From Branchiostoma floridae (lineage: Eukaryota > Chordata > Leptocardii > Amphioxiformes > Branchiostomatidae): 34,430 bases of DNA. Positions 11,526-21,642 of this stretch are shown piece by piece. The first letter of the stretch is position 1. Every line of letters begins with the position of its first letter. Below the pieces are notes generated by a model. The model was given only the letters and a program-made list of their open reading frames with translations, was not told where the DNA came from and ran no database searches. Location of the stretch: contig NC_049981.1 in assembly GCF_000003815.2 (NCBI RefSeq), forward strand, positions 7,707,109-7,741,538, in the 5' to 3' direction. Both the position numbers and the translations under genes were made by a program.

Positions 11526-12201
11526 TATACGGGCTCTGTTTAGGCGCAACCGCTAGCCCCTTCTCCTAAACACCACCGGTCACGGCACCGGGTAGGGGGT
11601 GACTTAATGACGCGACTGTAGCTTAGACTTTAAGTTCCGGCCCGGCAAACTTGGTATGGTTGGAAAGGTTGCATAGCAAGGAATCGAAAGGTGCAAACCG
11701 CAAAATATTCGGATACTTCCTTCTCGAGATACTCTTGAGTATACGGGCTCTGTTTAGGCGCAACCGCTAGCCACTTCTCCTAAACACCGCCGGTCACGGC
11801 ACCGGGTAGGGGGTGACTTAATGACGCGACTGTAGCTTAGACTTTAAGTTCCGGCCCGGCAAACTTGGTATGGTTGGAAAGGTTGCATAGCAAGGAATCG
11901 AAAGGTGCAAACCGCAAAATGTTCGGATACTTCCCTCTCGAGATATTCTTGAGTATGCGGGCTCTGTTTAGGCGCAACCGCTAGCCCCTTCTCCTAAACA
12001 CCACCGGTCACGGCACCGTGTAGGGGGTGACTTAATGACGCGACTGTAGCTTAGACTTTAAGTTCCGGCCCGGCAAATTTGGTAATGGTAGGAAAGGCTG
12101 CATAGCAAGGAATCGAAAGGTGCAAACCGCAAAATATTCGGATGCTTCCTTCTCGAGATATTCTTGAGTAATACGGGCTCTGTTTTAGGCGCAACCGCTA
12201 A

Positions 12202-12301
12202 NNNNNNNNNNNNNNNNNNNNNNNNNNNNNNNNNNNNNNNNNNNNNNNNNNNNNNNNNNNNNNNNNNNNNNNNNNNNNNNNNNNNNNNNNNNNNNNNNNN
12301 N
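12202..12301. other. Gap of exactly 100 N
   Basis: The flanks read ccgctaa before and cccggcaaac after. In an intact monomer about 84-85 bases separate these points, so 100 does not keep the repeat phase. Exactly 100 N is the conventional filler for a gap of unknown length. The true amount of missing satellite is therefore unknown and could be many monomers. Confidence 0.95.
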
Positions 12302-14150
12302 CCCGGCAAACTTGGTATGGTAGGAAAGATTGCATAGCAAGGAATCGAAAGGTGCAAACCGCAAAATATTCGGATGCTTCCTTCTCGAGATATTCTTGAG
12401 TATACGGGCTCTGTTTAGGCGCAACCGCTAGCCCCTTCTCCTAAACACCACCGGTCACGGCACCGTGTAGGGGGTGACTTAATGACGCGACTGTAGCTTA
12501 GACTTTAAGTTCCGGCCCTGCAAATTTGGTATGGTAGGAAAGACTGCATAGCAAGGAATCGAAAGGTGCAAACCGCAAAATATTCGGATGCTTCCTTCTC
12601 GAGATATTCTTGAGTATACGGGCTCTGTTTAGGCGCAACCGCTAGCCCCTTCTCCTAAACACCGCCGGTCACGGCACCGTGTAGGGGGTGACTTAATGAC
12701 GCGACTGTAGCTTAGACTTTAAGTTCCGGCCCGGCAAACTTGGTATGGTTGGAAAGGTTGCATAACAAGGAATCGAAAGGTGCAAACCGCAAAATATTCG
12801 GATGCTTCCTTCTCGAGATATTCTTGAGTATGCGGGCTCTGTTTAGGCGCAACCGCTAGCCCCTTCTCCTAAACACTGCCGGACACGGCACCGGGTAGGG
12901 GGTGACTTAATGACGCGACTGTAGCTTAGACTTTAAGTTCCGGCCCGGCAAACTTGGTATGGTTGGAAAGGTTGCATAGCAAGGAATCGAAAGGTGCAAA
13001 CCGCAAAATGTTCGCATACTTCCCTCTCGAGATATTCTTGAGTATACGGGCTCTGTTTAGGCATAACCGCTAGCCCCTTCTCCTAAACACCACCGGTCAA
13101 GGGGCACCGGGTAGGGGGTAACTTAATGACGCGACTGTAGCTTAGACTTTAAGTTCCGGCCCGGCAAACTTGGTATGGTTGGAAAGGTTGCATAGCAAGG
13201 AATCGAAAGGTGCAAACCGCAAAATATTCGGATACTTCCTTCTCGAGATATTCTTGAGTATACAGGCTCTGTTTAGGCGCAACCGCTAGCCCCTTCTCCT
13301 AAACACCACCGGTCACGGCACCGTGTAGGGGGTGACTTAATGACGCGACTGTAGCTTAGACTTTAAGTTCCGGCCCGGCAAACTTGGTATGGTTGGAAAG
13401 GTTGCATAGCAAGGAATCGAAAGGTGCAAACCGCAAAATATTCGGATACTTCCTTCTCGAGATATTCTTGAGTATGCGGGCTCTGTTTAGGCGCAACCGC
13501 TAGCCCCTTCTCCTAAACACCGCGGGACACGGCACCGGGTAGGGGGTGACTTAATGACGCGACTGTAGCTTAGACTTTAAGTTCCGGCCCGGCAAACTTG
13601 GTATGGTTGGAAAGGTTGCATAGCAAGGAATCGAAAGGTGCAAACCGCAAAATATTCGGATACTTCCTTCTCGAGATATTCTTGAGTATACGGGCTCTGT
13701 TTAGGCGCAACCGCTAGCCCCTTCTCCTAAACACCACCGGTCACGGCACCGGGTAGGGGGTGACTTAATGACGCGACTGTAGCTTAGACTTTAAGTTCCG
13801 GCCCGGCAAACTTGGTATGGTTGGAAAGGTTGCATAGCAAGGAATCGAAAGGTGCAAACCGCAAAATATTCGGATACTTCCTTCTCGAGATATTCTTGAG
13901 TATACGGGCTCTGTTTAGGCGCAACCGCTAGCCCCTTCTCCTAAACACCGCCGGTCACGGCACCGGGTAGGGGGTGACTTAATGACGCGACTGTAGCGTA
14001 GACTTTAAGTTCCGGCCCGGCAAATTTGGTATGGTTGGAAAGGTTGCATAGCAAGGAATCGAAAGGTGCAAACCGCAAAATATTCGGATACTTTCTTCTC
14101 GAGATATTCTTGAGTATACGGGATCTGTTTAGGCGCAACCGCTAGCCCCT
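12302..14150 (+). repeat. Mixed monomers before the cassette-dense zone
   Basis: After a partial copy, the monomer at 12437 is b-like (ggccctgc, G107A/T108C, but G120 kept). The copies at 12651, 12865 and 13079 parallel those at 643, 857 and 1070: the middle one has cactgccggac and ttcgcatacttccctc. The one at 13079 has a two-base insertion (ggtcaaggggcacc). The copy at 13509 has a private accgcggg. The copy at 13937 has T62G, ctttcttc and gggatctg, marks shared only with 15433, apart from partial sharing at 16717. Confidence 0.88.
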
Positions 14151-15432
14151 TCTTCTAAACAAAGCCGGACACGGCACCGGGTAGGGGGTGACTTAATGAC
14201 GCGACTGTAGCGTAGACTTTAAGTTCCGGCCCGGCAAATTTGGTATGGTAAGAAAGGTTGCATAGCAAGGAATCGAAAGGTGCAAACCGCAAAATATTCG
14301 GATACTTCCTTCTCGAGATATTCTTGAGTATACGGGCTCTGTTTAGGCGCAACCGCTAGCCCCTTCTCCTAAACACCACCGGTCACGGCACCGTGTAGGG
14401 GGTAACTTAATGACGCGACTGTAGCTTAGACTTTAAGATCCGGCCCGGCAAACTTGGTATGGTTGGAAAGGTTGCATAACAAGGAATCGAAAGGTGCAAA
14501 CCGCAAAATATTCGGATGCTTCCTTCTCGAGATATTCTTGAGTATGCGGGCTCTGTTTAGGCGCAACCGCTAGCCCCTTCTCCTAAACACCACCGGTCAC
14601 GGCACCGTGTAGGGGGTGACTTAATGACGCGACTGTAGCTTAGACTTTAAGTTCCGGCCTTGCAAATTTGGTATGGTAGGAAAGACTGCATAGCAAGAAA
14701 TCGAAAGGTGCAAACCGCAAAATATTCGGATGCTTCCTTCTCGAGATATTCTTGAGTATACGGGCTCTGTTTAGGCGCAACCGCTAGCCCCTTCTCCTAA
14801 ACACCACCGGTCACGGCACCGTGTAGGGGGTGACTTAATCACGCGACTGTAGCTTAGACTTTAAGTTCCGGCCCGGCAAACTTGGTATGGTTGGAAAGGT
14901 TGCATAGCAAGGAATTGAAAGGTGCAAACCGCAAAATATTCGGATACTTCCTTCTCGAGATATTCTTGAGTATACAGGCTCTGTTTAGGCGCAACCGCTA
15001 GCCCCTTCTCCTAAACACCACCGGTCACGGCACCGTGTAGGGGGTGACTTAATGACGCGACTGTAGCTTAGACTTTAAGTTCCGGCCCGGCAAACTTGGT
15101 ATGGTTGGAAAGGTTGCATAACAAGGAATTGAAAGGTGCAAACCGCAAAATATTCAGATGCTTCCTTCTCGAGATATTCTTGAGTATACGGGCTCTGTTT
15201 AGGCGCAACCGCTAGCCCCTTCTCCTAAACACCGCCGGACACGGCACCGGGTAGGGGGTGACTTAATGACGCGACTGTAGCTTAGACTTTAAGTTCCGGC
15301 CCGGCAAACTTGGTATGGTTGGAAAGGTTGCATAGCAAGGAATCGAAAGGTGCAAACCGCATAATATTCGGATACTTCCTTCTCGAGATATTCTTGAGTA
15401 TACGGGCTCTGTTTAGGCGCAACCGCTACCCT
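14151..15432 (+). repeat. Higher-order cassette g-a-b-c-d-e, copy 3
   Basis: Starts are 14151, 14365, 14579, 14793, 15007 and 15221. The d copy keeps G119 and C159 and ends tatacggg, so it is a weaker d than at 5353. The e copy has gcataatattc and has lost two bases near its end (ccgctaccc), making the cassette 1282 bp. With the monomer at 13937 it forms a seven-unit block that is repeated, minus one unit, at 15433. Confidence 0.92.
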
Positions 15433-16716
15433 TCTCCTAAACACCGCCGGTCACGGCACCGGGTAGGGGGTGACTTAATGACGCGACTGTAGCGTAAACT
15501 TTAAGTTCCGGCCCGGCAAATTTGGTATGGTTGGAAAGGTTGCATAGCAAGGAATCGAAAGGTGCAAACCGCAAAATATTCGGATACTTTCTTCTCGAGA
15601 TATTCTTGAGTATACGGGATCTGTTTAGGCGCAACCGCTAGCCCCTTCTTCTAAACAAAGCCGGACACGGCACCGGGTAGGGGGTGACTTAATGACGCGA
15701 CTGTAGCGTAGACTTTAAGTTCCGGCCCGGCAAATTTGGTATGGTAGGAAAGATTGCATAGCAAGGAATCGAAAGGTGCAAACCGCAAAATATTCGGATA
15801 CTTCCTTCTCGAGATATTCTTGAGTATACGGGCTCTGTTTAGGCGCAACCGCTAGCCCCTTCTCCTAAACACCACCGGTCACGGCACCGTGTAGGGGGTG
15901 ACTTAATGACGCGATTGTAGCTTAGACTTTAAGTTCCGGCCTTGCAAATTTGGTATGGTAGGAAAGACTGCATAGCAAGAAATCGAAAGGTGCAAACCGC
16001 AAAATATTCGGATGCTTCCTTCTCGAGATATTCTTGAGTATACGGGCTCTGTTTAGGCGCAACCGCTAGCCCCTTCTCCTAAACACCACCGGTCACGGCA
16101 CCGTGTAGGGGGTGACTTAATCACGCGACTGTAGCTTAGACTTTAAGTTCCGGCCCGACAAACTTGGTATGGTTGGAAAGGTTGCATAGCAAGGAATCGA
16201 AAGGTGCAAACCGCAAAATATTCGGATACTTCCTTCTCGAGATATTCTTGAGTATACAGGCTCTGTTTAGGCGCAACCGCTAGCCCCTTCTCCTAAACAC
16301 CACCGGTCACGGCACCGTGTAGGGGGTGACTTAATGACGCGACTGTAGCTTAGACTTTAAGTTCCGGCCCGGCAAACTTGGTATGGTTGGAAAGGTTGCA
16401 TAACAAGGAATTGAAAGGTGCAAACCGCAAAATATTCAGATGCTTCCTTCTCGAGATATTCTTGAGTATGCGGGCTCTGTTTAGGCGCAACCGCTAGCCC
16501 CTTCTCCTAAACACCGCCGGACACGGCACCGGGTAGGGGGTGACTTAATGACGCGACTGTAGCTTAGACTTTAAGTTCCGGCCCGGCAAACTTGGTATGG
16601 TTGGAAAGGTTGCATAGCAAGGAATCGAAAGGTGCAAACCGCAAAATATTCGGATACTTCCTTCTCGAGATATTCTTGAGTATACGGGCTCTGTTTAGGC
16701 GCAACCGCTAGCCACT
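15433..16716 (+). repeat. Duplicate of the preceding block lacking the a monomer (x-g-b-c-d-e)
   Basis: The copy at 15433 shares the private ctttcttc and gggatctg with 13937, showing that the blocks are related. The g monomer at 15647 then turns into ggtaggaaagattgc and is followed directly by a b with C55T (15861), c (16075), d (16289) and e (16503). The a monomer is missing. A g/delta exchange inside the monomer at 15647 explains both the altered 3' half and the skipped monomer. Confidence 0.85.
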
Positions 16717-18214
16717 TCTCCTAAACACCGCCGGTCACGGCACCGGGTAGGGGGTGACTTAATGACGCGACTGTAGCGTAAACTTTAAGTTCCGGCCCGG
16801 CAAATTTGGTATAGTTGGAAAGGTTGCATAGCAAGGAATCGAAAGGTGCAAACCGCAAAATATTCGGATACTTTCTTCTCGAGATATTCTTGAGTATACG
16901 GGCTCTGTTTAGGCGCAACCGCTAGCCCCTTCTTCTAAACAAAGCCGGACACGGCACCGGGTAGGGGGTGACTTAATGACGCGACTGTAGCGTAGACTTT
17001 AAGTTCCGGCCCGGCAAATTTGGTATGGTAGGAAAGATTGCATAGCAAGGAATCGAAAGGTGCAAACCGCAAAATATTCGGATACTTCCTTCTCGAGATA
17101 TTCTTGAGTATACGGGCTCTGTTTAGGCGCAACCGCTAGCCCCTTCTCCTAAACACCACCGGTCACGGCACCGTGTAGGGGGTGACTTAATGACGCGATT
17201 GTAGCTTAGACTTTAAGTTCCGGCCTTGCAAATTTGGTATGGTAGGAAAGACTGCATAGCAAGAAATCGAAAGGTGCAAACCGCAAAATATTCGGATGCT
17301 TCCTTCTCGAGATATTCTTGAGTATACGGGCTCTGTTTAGGCGCAACCGCTAGCCCCTTCTCCTAAACACCACCGGTCACGGCACCGTGTAGGGGGTGAC
17401 TTAATCACGCGACTGTAGCTTAGACTTTAAGTTCCGGCCCGGCAAACTTGGTATGGTTGAAAAGGTTGCATAGCAAGGAATCGAAAGGTGCAAACCGCAA
17501 AATATTCGGATACTTCCTTCTCGAGATATTCTTGAGTATACAGGCTCTGTTTAGGCGCAACCGCTAGCCCCTTCTCCTAAACACCACCGGTCACGGCACC
17601 GTGTAGGGGGTGACTTAATGACGCGACTGTAGCTTAGACTTTAAGTTCCGGCCTTGCAAATTTGGTATGGTAGGAAAGATTGCATAGCAAGAAATCGAAA
17701 GGTGCAAACCGCAAAATATTCGGATGCTTCCTTCTCGAGATATTCTTGAGTATACGGGCTCTGTTTAGGCGCAACCGCTAGCCCCTTCTCCTAAACACCA
17801 CCGGTCACGGCACCGTGTAGGGGGTGACTTAATGACGCGACTGTAGCTTAGACTTTAAGTTCCGGCCCGGCAAACTTGGTATGGTTGGAAAGGTTGCATA
17901 GCAAGGAATCGAAAGGTGCAAACCGCAAAATATTCGGATACTTCCTTCTCGAGATATTCTTGAGTATACGGGCTCTGTTTAGGCGCAACCGCTAGCCCCT
18001 TCTCCTAAACACCGCCGGTCACGGCACCGGGTAAGGGGGGACTTAATGACGCGACTGTAGCTTAGACTTTAAGTTCCGGCCCGGCAAACTTGGTATGGTT
18101 GGAAAGGTTGCATAGCAAGGAATCGAAAGGTGCAAACCGCAAAATATTCGGATACTTCCTTCTCGAGATATTCTTGAGTATACGGGCTCTGTTTAGGCGC
18201 AACCGCTAGCCCCT
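16717..18214 (+). repeat. Third related block: x-g-b-c, then a second b and near-consensus copies
   Basis: The copy at 16717 has gcgtaaac and ctttcttc like 15433, but ggctctg rather than ggatctg, and a private ggtatagttgg. The copy at 16931 is again the g/delta form. It is followed by b with C55T (17145), c (17359), another b-like copy (17573), a near-consensus copy with G14A and G30T (17787), and one with gggtaagggggg (18001). Cassette starts 15647, 16931 and 18215 are exactly 1284 bp apart, a local six-unit periodicity. Confidence 0.85.
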
Positions 18215-19500
18215 TCTTCTAAACAAAGCCGGACACGGCACCGGGTAGGGGGTGACTTAATGACGCGACTGTAGCGTAGACTTTAAGTTCCGGCCCGGCA
18301 AATTTGGTATGGTAAGAAAGGTTGCATAGCAAGGAATCGAAAGGTGCAAACCGCAAAATATTCGGATACTTCCTTCTCGAGATATTCTTGAGTATACGGG
18401 CTCTGTTTAGGCGCAACCGCTAGCCCCTTCTCCTAAACACCACCGGTCACGGCACCGTGTAGGGGGTGACTTAATGACGCGACTGTAGCTTAGACTTTAA
18501 GATCCGGCCCGGCAAACTTGGTATGGTTGGAAAGGTTGCATAGCAAGGAATCGAAAGGTGCAAACCGCAAAATATTCGGATGCTTCCTTCTCGAGATATT
18601 CTTGAGTATGCGGGCTCATGTTTAGGCCGCAACCGCTAGCCCCTTCTCCTAAACACCACCGGTCACGGCACCGTGTAGGGGGTGACTTAATGACGCGACT
18701 GTAGCTTAGACTTTAAGTTCCGGCCTTGCAAATTTGGGATGGTAGGAAAGACTGCATAGCAAGAAATCGAAAGGTGCAAACCGCAAAATATTCGGATGCT
18801 TCCTTCTCGAGATATTCTTGAGTATACGGGCTCTGTTTAGGCGCAACCGCTAGCCCCTTCTCCTAAACACCACCGGTCACGGCACCGTGTAGGGGGTGAC
18901 TTAATCACGCGACTGTAGCTTAGACTTTAAGTTCCGGCCCGGCAAACTTGGTATGGTTGGAAAGGTTGCATAGCAAGGAATTGAAAGGTGCAAACCGCAA
19001 AATATTCGGATACTTCCTTCTCGAGATATTCTTGAGTATACAGGCTCTGTTTAGGCGCAACCGCTAGCCCCTTCTCCTAAACACCACCGGTCACGGCACC
19101 GTGTAGGGGGTGACTTAATGACGCGACTGTAGCTTAGACTTTAAGTTCCGGCCCGGCAAACTTGGTATGGTTGGAAAGGTTGCATAACAAGGAATCGAAA
19201 GGTGCAAACCGCAAAATATTCAGATGCTTCCTTCTCGAGATATTCTTGAGTATACGGGCTCTGTTTAGGCGCAACCGCTAGCCCCTTCTCCTAAACACCG
19301 CCGGACACGGCACCGGGTAGGGGGTGACTTAATGACGCGACTGTAGCTTAGACTTTAAGTTCCGGCCCGGCAAACTTGGTATGGTTGGAAAGGTTGCATA
19401 GCAAGGAATCGAAAGGTGCAAACCGCACAATATTCGGATACTTCCTTCTCGAGATATTCTTGAGTATACGGGCTCTGTTTAGGCGCAACCGCTAGCCACT
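18215..19500 (+). repeat. Higher-order cassette g-a-b-c-d-e, copy 4
   Basis: Starts are 18215, 18429, 18645, 18859, 19073 and 19287. The a copy keeps G40 and G115 and has two inserted bases (ctcatgtttaggccgc), so it is 216 bp. The d copy keeps C124 and ends tatacggg. The b copy has a private ttgggatgg and the e copy gcacaatattc. Order and type are clear despite these losses of diagnostic sites. Confidence 0.9.
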
Positions 19501-20358
19501 TCTCCTAAACAACGCCGGTCACGGCACCGGGTTAGGGGGTGACTTAATGACGCGACTGTAGCGTAGACTTTAAGTTCCGGCCCGGCAAATTTAGGTATGG
19601 TAAGAAAGGTTGCATAGCAAGGAATCGAAAGGTGCAAACCGCAAAATATTCGGATACTTCCTTCTCGAGATTTTCTTGAGTATACGGGCTCTGTTTAGGC
19701 GCAACCGCTAGCCCCTTCTCCTAAACACCACCGGTCACGGCACCGTGTAGGGGGTGACTTAATGACGCGATTGTAGCTTAGACTTTAAGTTCCGGCCTTG
19801 CAAATTTGGTATGGTAGGAAAGACTGCATAGCAAGAAATCGAAAGGTGCAAACCGCAAAATATTCGAATGCTTCTATCTCGAGATATTCTTGAGTATACG
19901 GGCTCTGTTTAGGCGCAACCGCTAGCCCCTTCTCCTAAACACCGCCGGTCACGGCACCGTGTAGGGGGTAACTTAATGACGCGACTGTAGCTTAGACTCT
20001 AAGATCCGGCCCGGCAAACTTGGTATGGTTGGAAAGGTTGCATAACAAGGAATCGAAAGGTGCAAACCGCAAAATATTCGGATGCTTCCTTCTCGAGATA
20101 TTCTTGAGTATGCGGGCTCTGTTTAGGCGCAACCGCTAGCCCCTTCTCCTAAACACCGCCGGTCACGGCACCGGGTAGGGGGTGACTTAATGACGCGACT
20201 GTAGCTTAGACTTTAAGTTCCGGCCCGGCAAACTTGGTATGGTTGGAAAGGTTGCATAGCAAGGAATCGAAAGGTGCAAACCGCAAAATATTCGGATACT
20301 TCCTTCTCGAGATATTCTTGAGTATACGGGCTCTGTTTAGGCGCAACCGCTAGCCCCT
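19501..20358 (+). repeat. Four monomers including a block shared with 5995-6423
   Basis: The copy at 19501 is g-like (aacgcc, T62G, taagaaagg) with two inserted bases (gggttaggggg, tttaggtatgg) and gattttc. The b copy at 19717 has C55T and the rare ttcgaatgcttctatc, found elsewhere only at 5995. The a copy at 19931 keeps G14, like 6209, and has gactctaag, shared with 22927. The copy at 20145 is near-consensus. Confidence 0.88.
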
Positions 20359-21642
20359 TCTTCTAAACAAAGCCGGTCACGGCACCGGGTAGGGGGTGAC
20401 TTAATGACGCGACTGTAGCTTAGACTTTAAGTTCCGGCCCGGCAAATTTGGTATGGTAGGAAAGGTTGCATAGCAAGGAATCGAAAGGTGCAAACCGCAA
20501 AATATTCGGATACTTCCTTCTCGAGATATTCTTGAGTATACGGGCTCTGTTTAGGCGCAACCGCTAGCCCCTTCTCCTAAACACCACCGGTCACGGCACC
20601 GTGTAGGGGGTAACTTAATGACGCGACTGTAGCTTAGACTTTAAGATCCGGCCCGGCAAACTTGGTATGGTTGGAAAGGTTGCATAACAAGGAATCGAAA
20701 GGTGCAAACCGCAAAATATTCGGATGCTTCCTTCTCGAGATATTCTTGAGTATGCGGGCTCTGTTTAGGCGCAACCGCTAGCCCCTTCTCCTAAACACCA
20801 CCGGTCACGGCACCGTGTAGGGGGTGACTTAATGACGCGACTGTAGCTTAGACTTTAAGTTCCGGCCTTGCAAATTTGGTATGGTAGGAAAGACTGCATA
20901 GCAAGAAATCGAAAGGTGCAAACCGCAAAATATTCGGATGCTTCCTTCTCGAGATATTCTTGAGTATACGGGCTCTGTTTAGGCGCAACCGCTAGCCCCT
21001 TCTCCTAAACACCACCGGTCACGGCACCGTGTAGGGGGTGACTTAATCACGCGACTGTAGCTTAGACTTTAAGTTCCGGCCCGGCAAACTTGGTATGGTT
21101 GGAAAGGTTGCATAGCAAGGAATTGAAAGGTGCAAACCGCAAAATATTCGGATACTTCCTTCTCGAGATATTCTTGAGTATACAGGCTCTGTTTAGGCGC
21201 AACCGCTAGCCCCTTCTCCTAAACACCACCGGTCACGGCACCGTGTAGGGGGTGACTTAATGACGCGACTGTAGCTTAGACTTTAAGTTCCGGCCCGGCA
21301 AACTTGGTATGGTTGGAAAGGTTGCATAACAAAGAATTGAAAGGTGCAAACCGCAAAATATTCAGATGCTTCATTCTCGAGATATTCTTGAGTATGCGGG
21401 CTCTGTTTAGGCGCAACCGCTAGCCCCTTCTCCTAAACACCGCCGGACACGGCACCGGGTAGGGGGTGACTTAATGACGCGACTGTAGCTTAGACTTTAA
21501 GTTCCGGCCCGGCAAACTTGGTATGGTTGGAAAGGTTGCATAGCAAGGAATCGAAAGGTGCAAACCGCAAAATATTCGGATACTTCCTTCTCGAGATATT
21601 CTTGAGTATACGGGCTCTGTTTAGGCGCAACCGCTAGCCACT
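20359..21642 (+). repeat. Higher-order cassette g-a-b-c-d-e, copy 5
   Basis: Starts are 20359, 20573, 20787, 21001, 21215 and 21429, spanning exactly 1284 bp. The g monomer has the ttcttctaaacaaagcc start but keeps gcttag and ggtaggaaagg, so its minus-strand frame is closed as in the consensus. The d monomer has all its marks (aaagaattg, attcagatgcttcat). Confidence 0.92.

Larger units (their letters stand above)
11348..11561 (+). repeat. Reference monomer of the 214-bp satellite (consensus-like copy)
   Basis: This copy carries the commonest base at nearly every variable position, so I use it for numbering. By hand count it has 109 G+C (51%) and 14 CpG against about 14 expected from its C and G content, so CpG is not depleted. 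Landmarks are a CCGGT/ACCGG inverted repeat at monomer positions 15-30, AATATT at 143-148, CTCGAG at 162-167, GTATAC at 178-183 and GCTAGC at 205-210. The CTCGAG starts a 17-base dyad at 162-178 with 7-bp arms, one of the pairs G-T. The CTCGAG and GCTAGC sites are kept in most copies, so either enzyme should cut the array to a 214-bp ladder. The minus-strand frame starting at TTG in this copy is closed by a TAA at monomer positions 61-63. Confidence 0.95.
10817..12201 (+). repeat. Satellite between the two N runs, with clustered insertions at both ends
   Basis: The partial monomer after the gap has four extra bases (gcaaaaccg, gatgccttcc, attctttgag, gcgccaaccg) and the next has aaacaaccacc. 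Monomers at 11134, 11348, 11562 and 11776 are clean. The copy at 11990 has three extra bases (ggtaatggtagg, gagtaatacggg, tgttttagg) just before the second gap. The copy at 11134 is an a type with ggtagg. No complete cassette is present. Confidence 0.88.

Noticed and set aside
11348-11561. Internal half-repeat (107-bp dimer origin of the monomer)
   Set aside because: The two halves show no alignable similarity; only short ggtt/ggta motifs repeat around monomer 91-110.
12058-12424. Reading frames of 79 and 99 codons across the second gap
   Set aside because: They are joined through 100 N of arbitrary length, so the frame across the gap has no meaning.
15310-15492. Plus-strand frame of 60 codons starting at ATG in ggtatggttgg
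   Set aside because: It exists only because this monomer has a private A-to-T change and a two-base loss that remove the usual stops. Its sequence is plain satellite.
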